Source: Eubacterium sp. UBA5416
Lineage (GTDB): Bacteria; Bacillota; Clostridia; Lachnospirales; Lachnospiraceae
DNA length: 64,000 nt
Direction of reading: 5' to 3'
Assembly (NCBI GenBank): GCA_002409525.1
Contig: DHNM01000033.1
Coordinates: 47,429 to 111,428 of the forward strand
The notes under the pieces were generated by a model that searched no databases, was not told where the DNA came from, and saw nothing but the letters and a program-made list of their open reading frames with translations. The first letter of the stretch is position 1. Each line of letters starts with the position of its first letter. Of this stretch, positions 8,532 through 16,429 are shown piece after piece. The translations under genes and the position numbers were made by a program.

Positions 8532-9422
8532 ATGGAAACAGAAAATGATATATTAGAAGAAACATTATCGATTGCCGATGATGGATATGTTTTGGCATAT
8601 GACTATCTATTAAAAAAATATGAAAATAATGATGTATATGGACCACAGACTCTATATTTTCTTGCGTGTCTGGCAGGTGGTGCCAATATGCCTGATAAGG
8701 CATTAGAGTGGCTTACAACAGCAATCCTTGAAAAGGGATGGTGGTACCGGCCGGAAGTGCTGGATGATGATGATCTATCCTTGCTGAGAAGCAGTGATAA
8801 GTTTATTTCACTGAAATCTATTTCTGATAAGCGCCATGCAGAAGCTATGTCAGGAGCAAGGGCTGTATTTACCTGGGAAAAGAAGACAGCAGACAATCTT
8901 TTTATTGCTGTTCATGGAAACACCCAGAACGGGCAGACAGCAAAATCTGATTGGAAACCGATATTAAATGATAATACCGGGTGGCAGCTTGAAACTGTTC
9001 AAAGTGCTGTACCGGATGGATATGGGACGTTTCGTTGGAATTATGATATGTCATCTTATTTACCGGTAGCTCATGCATTGGAAAAAGTTCAGTCTGAAGG
9101 CTACAAAATGATTGTCTGCGGCGGTTTTTCCGCAGGGTGCGATATGCTTTTGCGCACCATTATGTATTCTGAAGCACTTTGTAACACACTGGTTCTACAA
9201 AGTCCGTGGATTCCTGTATTGAAAGGACATGAAGAAGAACTGCTGAAAGCAGTTAAACAAAAAAATATTCAGCTGAAGATATTATGCGGATCATGTGACG
9301 AAGATTGTCTTCCAATGGCGGAGCATTTATATGAGATAACAAATACAGGTGGCATTCATGCGGAGCTTACTATTCAAGAAGGAAGCCGGCATCAATTCCC
9401 AAAGGAGTTACCTTATAGCTGA
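8532..9422 (+). CDS. alpha/beta hydrolase with N-terminal helical repeat region
   Basis: A 296-residue protein. Residues 1-100 look like TPR-type helices (DGYVLAYDYLLKKYE, QTLYFLACLAGGANMPDKALEWL). Residues about 115-296 form an alpha/beta hydrolase: oxyanion-like FIAVHGNTQNG, nucleophile elbow GGFSAGCDM with Ser as nucleophile, a late Asp in CGSCDEDC, and the final His in GSRHQFP. The serine hydrolase triad is thus complete to the eye. AGGAGG at 8514-8519 supports the start. No signal peptide. Possibly an esterase, peptidase or acyl-transfer enzyme; the substrate cannot be named. Likely a single-gene unit, with a hairpin downstream at 9510-9557. Confidence 0.75.
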   Translation: METENDILEETLSIADDGYVLAYDYLLKKYENNDVYGPQTLYFLACLAGGANMPDKALEWLTTAILEKGWWYRPEVLDDDDLSLLRSSDKFISLKSISDKRHAEAMSGARAVFTWEKKTADNLFIAVHGNTQNGQTAKSDWKPILNDNTGWQLETVQSAVPDGYGTFRWNYDMSSYLPVAHALEKVQSEGYKMIVCGGFSAGCDMLLRTIMYSEALCNTLVLQSPWIPVLKGHEEELLKAVKQKNIQLKILCGSCDEDCLPMAEHLYEITNTGGIHAELTIQEGSRHQFPKELPYS

Positions 9423-9509
9423 AATCTGCCAAAATAATTATTGTATTATGTGAGAATTTACCTTTATGAGGCCGTAAAATGGTTACTGTTCACACGTTGG
9501 CTTGTAATA

Positions 9510-9557
9510 AAAGAACCGATGGTTTAAACTTATCTCAAAGTTAACCACCGGTTCTTT
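9510..9557 (-). terminator. hairpin, probable terminator (minus, possibly both strands)
   Basis: AAAGAACCG (9510-9518) pairs with CGGTTCTTT (9549-9557), and an inner TGGTT/AACCA stem follows after one mismatch. On the minus strand the stem is followed by TTTTATT, as for an intrinsic terminator; on the plus strand the tail is only TTCTTTAT. It lies between the alpha/beta hydrolase and the decayed minus-strand fragments. Confidence 0.55.
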
Positions 9558-9740
9558 ATACTCCTGATGGCCGGCTCCATAGTTATAAAAGGTCAACTCA
9601 TGGTCATGAATTAAAATTCCACGGGAAAGTCCTGCCGGAGTATGCTTTATGCCCTCATGTCCTTTACTCATACTTGCGGTATACAGGGCCCGCCCACATT
9701 CTTAAAATGACACTTCGGACAGCAAGAAAGAGGCAGTTAA

Positions 9741-9862
9741 GAACCTGGAATGACAACGAAAAGGGAGAAATTTAAGTTCAGCACAATCAGGGCATCCATA
9801 CATGGCACCGCCATAGGAAGGATCCCCACAATGAATCATTTTAGAGATGTTTTCCTCGGATC
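9741..9862 (-). pseudogene. IS91-like transposase zinc-finger fragment
   Basis: The minus strand reads NISKMIHCGDPSYGG and then GCPDCAELKFLPFRCHSRF before the frame breaks. A Cys-rich CGDP...YGCP.C...RCHSRF pattern is, from memory, the N-terminal zinc-binding domain of IS91/IS801-type (Y2) transposases, which normally continues with a second Cys pair; here it is cut off. No catalytic Tyr region or element ends can be seen. The fragment begins where the rsmH-like homology stops, suggesting an insertion into that gene followed by deletion. Confidence 0.55.
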
Positions 9863-10054
9863 GACGTCCAGGGCGTAAAGATGCCCTTTATGGTCCAGAC
9901 ATTTGAGCATTTCCAGAGAGTGGCCGCCATATCCGAGTGTGGCATCGAGTCCGGTCTCCCCAGGTGTGATGTGCAGAATATTGTATTTCTCCTGGAAGGT
10001 TCTGGGATGAGTTCCCTTATACCTTTTGCGTCTATGATGTTGCTGCTTTGCCAT
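9836..10054 (-). pseudogene. rsmH-like methyltransferase, N-terminal fragment
   Basis: A 72-residue frame contains GLDATLGYGGHSLEML and GHLYALDVDP, the SAM-binding motifs of RsmH/MraW-type 16S rRNA methyltransferases, preceded by a basic start KQQHHRRKRYKG. A full enzyme is over 300 residues. The text between the N-terminus and the SAM motif also appears shorter than expected, as if about 35 residues were lost in frame. GGAGG lies upstream of the ATG. Homology ends at 9848, at the junction with the transposase-like fragment. The variant sequence suggests a lineage-specific RsmH paralogue and not the essential copy. Confidence 0.65.
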
Positions 10055-10098
10055 AGTACTGCCTCCGTAATTGTTGCTGTCTGGATACAGTTGAGCGG

Positions 10099-11694
10099 CT
10101 ATTCCCTGGAGTTATCACGTACGTCCTGTTCCCTGGCGAGCTGTTTCCCGCAAGGAGTTGTACACAATCCACCACGGCAGGTACAACGTAATTCTGAAGG
10201 CAGCTGACGGCCTACTCGAAACAGTGTTTCGGCGGTCTGGTCCAGAGAAATTAGAGAATCATATCCCCCCATAATCATGTTGGCAGATACCACAGAATTT
10301 GCGACAGACATTGCATTGCGATTGATACATGGGAGCTGGACAAGTCCTGCTACCGGGTCACAGATAGTTCCAAGAATATTCTGGATGGCACAGGATGCTG
10401 CCTTGCATATTTGTTCCGGTGTTCCCCCCATTAGATACACGAGTCCGCCCGCTGCCATACCGGAAGCGGCACCTGGTTCCACCTGGCACCCATAGAGCTC
10501 TGCAGAATAATTACAGTCCTTACTCATGACGATACCAAGGATTGTGGTGACAAACATAGCACGGATCTTCTGCTCCATATTAAGTCCCATATGCTTTGCA
10601 GTTCCAAGGATAGCGCCGGGGAAGATTCCCGCAGACCCACCGGTAGGTGCACACAGTACTACACCCATTGCGCTACTGTACTCCATGGTTGCCATGGCCC
10701 AGGGAACGGCGGTATTTAGAACGCCCATATCCAATGCGTTTGGATTCTCTTTTATAAAAGTCTCGATTTTTCCGGCTGTGGGAGACAAAATACCTGACAT
10801 ATCAATATCACCTTTTAGAGCTTCCTGCGAACCTGCCTCCATCGTAGAGACTACATATCCCATGTAATCGAGAACCTGCTTTTTCGTCCAGCCACTTCGT
10901 TCCATTTCATATTCAACAGCCAGTTCCCATAACTCTCTTCCCGAGGAATGTGCGTATTCTAGCATCTCTTCGGCACTGGAGAATGGAAGAGAACAATGAC
11001 GGTTTGAAAGCACTGTCAGGATGGGCTCCATAAGGATCACCTTGGTAACATCAGGAATTGATTTGATCTTGTCTAAAAGTTCTGTTTCCAACGGCTCGCG
11101 GTATTTGATATTAATCAGGCATTTTCCGCTTTTCTCCGATATACTATGTCCCTCATCTAAGGCGCTGAGGGATTGTATTTCAGAGCAGAGATCCTGAGCG
11201 TGTGTTTCGCTTCGATCTGCCCATACAATTAACTCATAACAGTCCCCGACGATCTCCACATCAAACTCATCGATCTTTAACAGCTTTACTGTACCGCCCC
11301 CGGTGGAGTCGGAATGTACTACTACCCGTTCTCCTTTTGTGTTTTCTAATGTAATATGGGAAATATTAGGTACGACAGCCGGAAAATCTTCTATTTTAAA
11401 CTGGATTTCCACACCGATTTTTTCTGCTTCACGGAAGGCATCTCGAAGTCTGGGGTCTTCCGGACGATTTCCAAGTAATCCATTGACAAATCCCATATCA
11501 GAGCGCTGTCCTTTGTACATCATCGTATAAGCGCCATCTTTTGCAAATGAAATAATAGCTTTCTTTAAGGTTCCGGGGAGAAGCTGGCGTGCAAGAAAAC
11601 CGATGCGTGAGGGGGCACAGGTATGTGAGCTAGAAGGGCCAACCATAGCGGGGCCGACAATATCATTAAAAATACTTGGACTTTGGCGTATCAT
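10099..11694 (-). CDS. sdaA: L-serine dehydratase, iron-sulfur dependent, fused beta-alpha
   Basis: A 531-residue enzyme deaminating L-serine to pyruvate and ammonia. The N-terminal beta domain has GPSSSHT at residues 19-25 and an ACT-like stretch before about residue 225; the C-terminal alpha domain carries the cysteines for the [4Fe-4S] cluster (CNYSAELYGC, GTICDPVAGLVQLPC, and a Cys-rich tail RCTCRGGLCTTPC). Clostridia often have separate subunits; here both are in one chain, as in E. coli. I chose ATG 11692-11694 because AAGGAGG precedes it; a longer frame to 11778 runs through the promoter. It is transcribed divergently from the XRE-cupin regulator and shares operator-like repeats with the transporter operon, implying joint control. 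Confidence 0.9.
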   Translation of the reverse strand: MIRQSPSIFNDIVGPAMVGPSSSHTCAPSRIGFLARQLLPGTLKKAIISFAKDGAYTMMYKGQRSDMGFVNGLLGNRPEDPRLRDAFREAEKIGVEIQFKIEDFPAVVPNISHITLENTKGERVVVHSDSTGGGTVKLLKIDEFDVEIVGDCYELIVWADRSETHAQDLCSEIQSLSALDEGHSISEKSGKCLINIKYREPLETELLDKIKSIPDVTKVILMEPILTVLSNRHCSLPFSSAEEMLEYAHSSGRELWELAVEYEMERSGWTKKQVLDYMGYVVSTMEAGSQEALKGDIDMSGILSPTAGKIETFIKENPNALDMGVLNTAVPWAMATMEYSSAMGVVLCAPTGGSAGIFPGAILGTAKHMGLNMEQKIRAMFVTTILGIVMSKDCNYSAELYGCQVEPGAASGMAAGGLVYLMGGTPEQICKAASCAIQNILGTICDPVAGLVQLPCINRNAMSVANSVVSANMIMGGYDSLISLDQTAETLFRVGRQLPSELRCTCRGGLCTTPCGKQLAREQDVRDNSRE

Positions 11695-11713
11695 AATACA
11701 AAACCTCCTTTTA

Positions 11714-11802
11714 TTTATATGTGTAAAAATAATTTTATGTTTATAGATATTATAAAGTGTATAGTGAGAGAATGTCAATGAAAATTTTTATAAACATAAA
11801 AA
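11714..11802. promoter_or_regulatory. three operator-like repeats around the sdaA promoter
   Basis: A dyad TTTTAT-N4-RTAAAA recurs: a partial copy at 11714-11727 (TTTAT-ATGT-GTAAA), a half-conserved copy at 11733-11748 (TTTTAT-GTTT-ATAGAT), and a full copy at 11785-11802 (TTTTTAT-AAAC-ATAAAAA). The 13 bases TTTTATGTTTATA at 11733-11745 are exactly inverted at 11789-11801, so the two copies flank the sdaA -35/-10. The same dyad occurs twice before the transporter operon. The likely ligand is the XRE-cupin regulator. The AT-rich context makes chance similarity possible. Confidence 0.55.
11749..11778 (-). promoter_or_regulatory. sigma-A promoter for L-serine dehydratase
   Basis: On the minus strand TTGACA (11773-11778) and TATAAT (11749-11754) are separated by 18 bases. 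It is bracketed by an exact 13-base inverted repeat, so binding there would block or loop the promoter. Confidence 0.75.
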
Positions 11803-11807
11803 CACCC

Positions 11808-11837
11808 TTGAAATTGGAGACATAAAAATGATATGAT
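11808..11837 (+). promoter_or_regulatory. possible promoter of the XRE-cupin regulator
   Basis: TTGAAA (11808-11813) and TATGAT (11832-11837) are 18 bases apart, with the -35 six bases from a full operator-like dyad (11785-11802). This would allow the regulator to control itself and sdaA from one intergenic region. Confidence 0.45.
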
Positions 11838-11873
11838 ACCAAGGTTAAAAGAAAGCAGAAAGGAGCAATAGCC

Positions 11874-12416
11874 ATGGGAGTTGATCTTGGTCAGAGGGTT
11901 AGAAACCTGAGAAAGAGGCAGGGGATGACTCTGACAAAACTAGGAAAAGAGACGGGACTTTCTCCGGCTTTTCTAAGTAATCTTGAAAGAGATCTCTGCA
12001 GCCCTACAATTGAGAATATCCAGCGGATCTGTACCGCTTTGAATATCGAACTTGTGAAATTATTAGATGATAATAACTGGGGAAAGGATGTGATTCGTGC
12101 GGATAAGAGAAAGATCATATTTGAAGAGAAGGATCAGATTCGTTATGAATCGATAAACTTTGGCCCCGGGCGGCTGGACGGCCTTGTGATTGTTGTAGAA
12201 CCGCACTGTGAATACGAAAAGGAGTGGACACATCCTTATGATGAAATAGGTTTTGTTCTGGAAGGGGAACTGATCGTATCTTTGGATCATCAGCAGTTTA
12301 GCCTTAAAGAAGGGGATTCTTTTTATATAGACGCGATGAGGAAACATAGTCTCAGTAATCACACAGATTATCCGGCATCAAGTTTATGGGTGAAACAAAT
12401 CACAAACCATCATTGA
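11874..12416 (+). CDS. XRE-cupin transcriptional regulator
   Basis: A 180-residue regulator with an N-terminal Cro/CI-type helix-turn-helix (about residues 8-62, including GMTLTKLGKETGLSPAFLSNLER) and a C-terminal cupin barrel (about 95-175, with HPYDEIGFVLEGEL and EGDSFYIDA). This family usually senses small molecules and controls amino acid, polyamine or quaternary-amine catabolism. AAGGAG precedes the ATG. It lies between sdaA on the minus strand and the transporter/methyltransferase operon on the plus strand, and operator-like dyads occur at both target promoters; control of both sides is inferred. A strong terminator at 12439-12485 separates it from the transporter operon. Confidence 0.88.
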   Translation: MGVDLGQRVRNLRKRQGMTLTKLGKETGLSPAFLSNLERDLCSPTIENIQRICTALNIELVKLLDDNNWGKDVIRADKRKIIFEEKDQIRYESINFGPGRLDGLVIVVEPHCEYEKEWTHPYDEIGFVLEGELIVSLDHQQFSLKEGDSFYIDAMRKHSLSNHTDYPASSLWVKQITNHH

Positions 12417-12438
12417 AAATCAATAAGAACAAATAAAG

Positions 12439-12485
12439 GAGCTTCAAACTGGTTATAGAAATTGATCATGTTTGAGGCTCTTTTT
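12439..12485 (+). terminator. intrinsic terminator after the XRE-cupin gene
   Basis: GAGCTTCAAAC (12439-12449) pairs with GTTTGAGGCTC (12470-12480), 11 pairs with one G-T wobble, followed directly by TTTTT. The transporter operon therefore uses its own promoter. Confidence 0.85.
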
Positions 12486-12542
12486 ATATATTAAAATATA
12501 CACAAAAATACCTTTGGAATTTATACACTATGACAGTTCTGA

Positions 12543-12589
12543 TTTTATATATATAAAAATATTGACATTAAATTTTTATATATGTAAAA
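12543..12589. promoter_or_regulatory. two operator-like dyads at the transporter promoter
   Basis: TTTTAT-ATAT-ATAAAA at 12543-12558 is a perfect 16-base palindrome just upstream of the -35. TTTTTAT-ATAT-GTAAAA at 12573-12589 covers the spacer and -10. They match the dyads in the sdaA promoter region in spacing and sequence. A looser copy starts at 12481 next to the terminator. Confidence 0.55.
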
Positions 12590-12590
12590 T
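12562..12590 (+). promoter_or_regulatory. sigma-A promoter of the BCCT/MttB operon
   Basis: TTGACA (12562-12567) and TAAAAT (12585-12590) with a 17-base spacer, 38 bases before the first start codon. The second operator-like dyad overlaps the -10, as for repression. Confidence 0.75.
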
Positions 12591-12628
12591 TAAAGTGAGT
12601 AAAAAATTTGTTTAGGGAGGTGAAACAA

Positions 12629-13027
12629 ATGAGGTTCTGGAGTTATATACCCGCAAAGCGGAGCAGGGTATGGCTTTTCTTATTTATTCCTGTGTCGGTT
12701 ATCATTGCTTTACTGATCATCGCAAGCAGTATACTGTCGCTTAAGCTTTCAGTCGGATCTATGGATATTTTGATCATAACAATCATATCTCTGATTGGAT
12801 CACTGGCGATCTGCGGATTTGGGTATGCCGGATTGAGAATCGCATTTATAAGTTGTGTGGCTGGTGTCATTGCAGGCATTTTATTTATGACATATGTTTT
12901 TAACCAGTCTATTCAATGGCCAGGTATAGCCGGACTTGTGTCTGGGGTTCAGGCTGCTTTTCTGTTTTTCCTGGTAGGTGTAAATCTACAGATGATATCA
13001 GTTATGTTGAAGAGGAGGAGAAGGTAA
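12629..13027 (+). CDS. small four-helix membrane protein
   Basis: A 132-residue protein with four predicted membrane segments (about residues 13-35, 43-65, 70-92 and 98-122) and a very basic end KRRRR. AGGGAGG at 12614-12620 supports ATG 12629 over an upstream TTG. Its stop is directly followed by the transporter ATG, so it is the first gene of the operon and probably translationally coupled. It may be an accessory component of the BCCT transporter; I do not recognise the family. Confidence 0.7.
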   Translation: MRFWSYIPAKRSRVWLFLFIPVSVIIALLIIASSILSLKLSVGSMDILIITIISLIGSLAICGFGYAGLRIAFISCVAGVIAGILFMTYVFNQSIQWPGIAGLVSGVQAAFLFFLVGVNLQMISVMLKRRRR

Positions 13028-14713
13028 ATGAGTGATGATTTGAACAAGAAAATGAAGCATAATCCCAGGGATTACAAGTTTCGATGGGGTGTCAGTATCG
13101 TACCGATTGTATTCTTCCTGATTGTTTTGGTTACAGGAATTGCGATTCCGGGACAGTTCAACAAAGTACTCGATAAAGGCGTTATGTTTGTGATGAAGGA
13201 TTTTGGGTGGTTTATAAGTCTGACGACTTTATTCCTTGTGTTTTTCTGCATAGTTCTGCTGGTACATCCGGTGGGAAATATTCGGTTGGGAGGAGCAAAA
13301 GCGAAACCGGAAATGAGCACTTTCGAATACTTTGCACTCTCCCTTTGCGGCGGTATGGCTACCGGATTAATCCTCTGGCCGACAGCAGAGATGGTGGAGT
13401 ATACAGCCAGACCACCAAAGGCATTTGGTGCCGAGCCGATGAGTTATGAAGCTATTATTGACGCACTGGAATATGAGTGGACACATTGGTCACTTACACC
13501 ATATGCACTATATACGGCGTTTGGAGTTGTCGCTGCGTATACTATTTATAATCTGAAAAAGAGCTATACGCCGAGTTCTGTCTTGTATCCTTTGATGGGA
13601 GAACGTATGGGAAACAAGACAAAATCAGTTACGGATGTTATCTGTCTGTTTGCGATCCTGGGTGGTGTATCCGGATCTATGGGATATGGGATTCTCCAGC
13701 TGGGAAGTGGACTTGAATATCTGTATGGTATTAAGGCTGATCTCGTGTCATGGATCGCGATTGCCGCGGTGATTACGGTTTTCTATATATCTACCAGTGT
13801 TTCAGGATTAAAGAAAGGCATTACCTGGCTTTCAAAGAACAATACATATCTTTTCTTTTTCTTTCTGGCATTTGTCATTCTCTTCGGCCCGAAGAGTTAT
13901 ATGTTCAATCTGACAAGTGAAGCATTGGGTCAGTTTGTCCGTGATTATATCCCATTTATGACGGTACAGGATGTATCGGTGTCCAGCGATCTGTGGCCTC
14001 AGTGGTGGAACAATATCTGGATGCTGGACTGGGTTGCATTTGCCCCGATGACTGGTATGTTTATTGCCACATTGAGTAAAGGGCGTACGCTTAAGGAAGT
14101 TGTGCTTGTCAACATGATTCTTCCTTCCATATTTGCCATGGTATGGTTTGGCATGTTTGGCGGTTTTGCCGCACATACACAGTTTGTGATGGGAGAAGAT
14201 TTTTTATCAGTACTGGATGCTCACGATCATTCGTATATGCAGCTGTTTTCGATGTCTTATCTGCCGCTGGATGTGATCATGAAGCCACTATTGTTAATTA
14301 CACAGTTAATTTCTTTCGTGACAATGGCAAACTCGATGACTTCAACGGTATCAAAGATGACGATAACTACAGGAAAAGAATATACATCAGAAGAAGCTCC
14401 TATGAAGATTAAGATTTTCTGGGGTGTTTTGATGGCGTCGATTGCTGTTCTGTTTATATGGAGTGGTGGCCTGGATGGAGCAAAATCTGTAAAGGCTATC
14501 ACCGGTTTCCCGGTATTTATTCTGGAACTGGCAGCTGTTGTCGGGTTTATTGTATTCTTTTCCAAAGGAAAGGCACCGGAAAAAAGGAAGAAAGAGGAAT
14601 ATGAATATGAGAATGAGGATCCCGAAACCGGGATGCTGAAAGAATATTTCATGAAAGAGGAACCAAAAAAAAGCACTGGAATTCGAAAGGAGAATAAAAA
14701 TCATGCAGGTTAA
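13028..14713 (+). CDS. BCCT-family betaine/carnitine/choline transporter
   Basis: A 561-residue transporter with about 12 membrane segments. The family marks are visible: the early FRWGVSIVPI region, PTAEMVEYTARPP in the middle, and the BCCT signature region WWNNIWMLDWVAFAPMTGMF followed by SKGRTLKEVV. These carriers import quaternary ammonium compounds such as glycine betaine, carnitine or choline using Na+, H+ or exchange. A charged C-terminal tail follows the last helix. GGAGAAGG lies just before the ATG, and the next gene, an MttB-family methyltransferase, overlaps its end by 11 bases, which argues for catabolic uptake of a methylated amine and not osmoprotection alone. Confidence 0.9.
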   Translation: MSDDLNKKMKHNPRDYKFRWGVSIVPIVFFLIVLVTGIAIPGQFNKVLDKGVMFVMKDFGWFISLTTLFLVFFCIVLLVHPVGNIRLGGAKAKPEMSTFEYFALSLCGGMATGLILWPTAEMVEYTARPPKAFGAEPMSYEAIIDALEYEWTHWSLTPYALYTAFGVVAAYTIYNLKKSYTPSSVLYPLMGERMGNKTKSVTDVICLFAILGGVSGSMGYGILQLGSGLEYLYGIKADLVSWIAIAAVITVFYISTSVSGLKKGITWLSKNNTYLFFFFLAFVILFGPKSYMFNLTSEALGQFVRDYIPFMTVQDVSVSSDLWPQWWNNIWMLDWVAFAPMTGMFIATLSKGRTLKEVVLVNMILPSIFAMVWFGMFGGFAAHTQFVMGEDFLSVLDAHDHSYMQLFSMSYLPLDVIMKPLLLITQLISFVTMANSMTSTVSKMTITTGKEYTSEEAPMKIKIFWGVLMASIAVLFIWSGGLDGAKSVKAITGFPVFILELAAVVGFIVFFSKGKAPEKRKKEEYEYENEDPETGMLKEYFMKEEPKKSTGIRKENKNHAG

Positions 14714-16112
14714 AGAGAATTTCTTTTCAAACGATGAAGTGGAAAAGCTCCATGAAATGACGTTAGAGGTTCTGGAAAAAGACGGGGTTGAGATGGACGA
14801 TGATTATGCCTGCGATGTTTTTCGCAGACATGGAGCAAAAGTAGATGGTCATGTAGTACATATTGGAAGAGATTTGGTTGATCAGGCTTTGTCAACCGCT
14901 CCGTCAGAATTTAAAATCTACGGCAGAAACGGTAAGTATGTAACCTTAGGAGAAGGACATAAAGTGTTTGCCCCCGCCTCGGGTCCTTTGTTTGTCAGTA
15001 GAGGAGATGACCACCACAGTAATAGAGCAGAAGATTATAAGAATTTTCAGAAGATGGATCATACCAGCAAGATCATGAATATGCTGAATCCGAATTTAAT
15101 AGAACCCCAGGATATAGATCGAAAGGTCGTCAGAGATTATCAGATGGCTGTATGTTTGAGATATACGGATAAGCCATTGATGGGTTTGACAACATCTTTG
15201 CAGGATTGTCAGCACAGCATAGATATGACGCAGAGATTCTACGGTTCACCAGATGACCAGACGGTTAGCTTTGGACTGATTAATCCTATGTCACCTCTGA
15301 AATATAATAAAACTATGCTGAATGCATGTCGCTATTTTGCTGAGAGGAATCAGGCAACCATGTTTCCGTGCTGTTCTATGCCGGGTGTGACTAGTCCGGT
15401 TACGCTTTCCAGTACAGTTGTAGTCAATAACGCTGAAAACCTGGCAGGAATTATCTATGCACAGCTTATTCGTCCCGGAGCACCTGTTGTATACTCCAAT
15501 ACTTCCACAGGTTGTGATATGCGTTATATGACCTCTGCAATTGGAGCACCAGAAGCGGTTCTCATCAGTTTTGCCGCGGCATCGCTGGCTAAGTATTATA
15601 ACATTCCCTGCCGTACCGGAGGATCACTGTCCGACGCAAAATGTGTAGACTATCAGGCGGGTCAGGAGTCCACCCTTACTATGCTCGCGGCGATGATGAC
15701 CAGCACAAGCTTTATACTTCATTCATGTGGTGTTATGAATTCGTTTAATACACTTAGTTATGAAAAATATCTTTTAGATGAGCAAAATATTGAAATGATT
15801 CGTAAAATTGTAAATGGAATGAAAATCTTTACGGGTGATAAGGAACTGGAGAATATCTCTGATGTCGGACCCGGCGGACAGTATATTTCTGAAGAGCACA
15901 CGATGGAATATATGTATAGCGAGTTATATACTACAAGACTGTTTAACAAAATGGGTTATCCGAGCTGGGTAAAAGAAGGAAAGAAAGATGCAGCCAGGTT
16001 AGCTGGTGAAAAAATTGAGGAAAGACTGGAATCTTTTGAGTATCCGGATATTACGAAAGAACAAGAGAGCGTCTTAAGAGAATATATTGGAGATCTTTAT
16101 GATGCGATCTGA
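14703..16112 (+). CDS. MttB-family methyltransferase, non-pyrrolysine (MtgB-like)
   Basis: A 469-residue member of the trimethylamine methyltransferase superfamily. There is no in-frame amber codon, so it belongs to the non-pyrrolysine branch, whose known members demethylate quaternary amines (MtgB glycine betaine, MtpB proline betaine, MtcB carnitine) and pass the methyl to a corrinoid protein. Family text such as FAPASGPLFV, SPVTLSSTVVVNNAENLAG and RTGGSLSDAKCVDYQAGQES is seen. AAAGGAG precedes the ATG; the start overlaps the transporter gene. No corrinoid protein or corrinoid:THF methyltransferase is in this window, so partners must be elsewhere. Glycine betaine is a plausible but unproven substrate. 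Confidence 0.85.
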   Translation: MQVKENFFSNDEVEKLHEMTLEVLEKDGVEMDDDYACDVFRRHGAKVDGHVVHIGRDLVDQALSTAPSEFKIYGRNGKYVTLGEGHKVFAPASGPLFVSRGDDHHSNRAEDYKNFQKMDHTSKIMNMLNPNLIEPQDIDRKVVRDYQMAVCLRYTDKPLMGLTTSLQDCQHSIDMTQRFYGSPDDQTVSFGLINPMSPLKYNKTMLNACRYFAERNQATMFPCCSMPGVTSPVTLSSTVVVNNAENLAGIIYAQLIRPGAPVVYSNTSTGCDMRYMTSAIGAPEAVLISFAAASLAKYYNIPCRTGGSLSDAKCVDYQAGQESTLTMLAAMMTSTSFILHSCGVMNSFNTLSYEKYLLDEQNIEMIRKIVNGMKIFTGDKELENISDVGPGGQYISEEHTMEYMYSELYTTRLFNKMGYPSWVKEGKKDAARLAGEKIEERLESFEYPDITKEQESVLREYIGDLYDAI

Positions 16113-16142
16113 TATTAGATGTTCACGTTGAGGACATAGTTT

Positions 16143-16178
16143 AAGGAAGGAAGGGGCTTCTCGCTCCTTCCTTTTTTT
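16143..16178 (+). terminator. intrinsic terminator after the MttB-family gene
   Basis: AAGGAAGGA (16143-16151) pairs with TCCTTCCTT (16165-16173) across a 13-base loop, followed by an uninterrupted T run to 16178. Confidence 0.85.
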
Positions 16179-16321
16179 ATCGTTCATTTACCGGGATTAT
16201 TGATATCGTTCCCCAAATCATTCATTTTTTATATGGATGCTCTAATAAGTGGAAAACGTAGCCTTATATCCCGTCATTCCGTTCAGTTTATGAAACAAAG
16301 TACCAGATACTTCATATCTTA

Positions 16322-16350
16322 TAGACATTTCTGTTTCTCAATAATATAAT
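16322..16350 (+). promoter_or_regulatory. sigma-A promoter of the salvage operon
   Basis: TAGACA (16322-16327) and TATAAT (16345-16350), spacer 17 bases, about 80 bases before the rpiR-type start. It is the only good promoter seen before the 12-gene run ending at 28943. Confidence 0.65.
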
Positions 16351-16429
16351 AATCACAACAGATAGAACAAAATCTAAAGTTTGAAAACATGAAAATGTAT
16401 ATTTTACCTTAAAAAAAGGACTGTATATT

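Larger units (their letters stand above)
9423..10098. other. decayed region with mobile-element and rsmH-like fragments
   Basis: These 676 bases carry no intact gene. On the minus strand they hold an rsmH-like fragment (9836-10054), directly followed by a zinc-finger fragment resembling an IS91-type transposase (9741-9862). A further open stretch of 62 residues (9483-9671) has a C-terminal half that merely reads through a hairpin (9510-9557). Frames change between the pieces, as expected of stepwise decay after insertion and deletion. Confidence 0.6.
16113..16429. other. intergenic region before the peptidoglycan salvage operon
   Basis: These 317 bases hold the terminator of the methyltransferase operon (16143-16178) and a sigma-A promoter (16322-16350). 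Nothing else can be recognised; an AT-rich stretch between promoter and start may contain the operator for the RpiR regulator. Confidence 0.6.

Noticed and set aside
9483..9671. Open frame of 62 residues on the minus strand
   Set aside because: Its C-terminal half reads through a terminator-like hairpin, there is no ribosome site, and it lies in a decayed region.
12486..12628. Glycine or other riboswitch before the transporter operon
   Set aside because: No conserved GG-rich core is present; the region is AT-rich with promoter and operator-like dyads.
14703..16112. Pyrrolysine-containing trimethylamine methyltransferase
   Set aside because: There is no in-frame TAG in the gene; it is of the non-pyrrolysine type.
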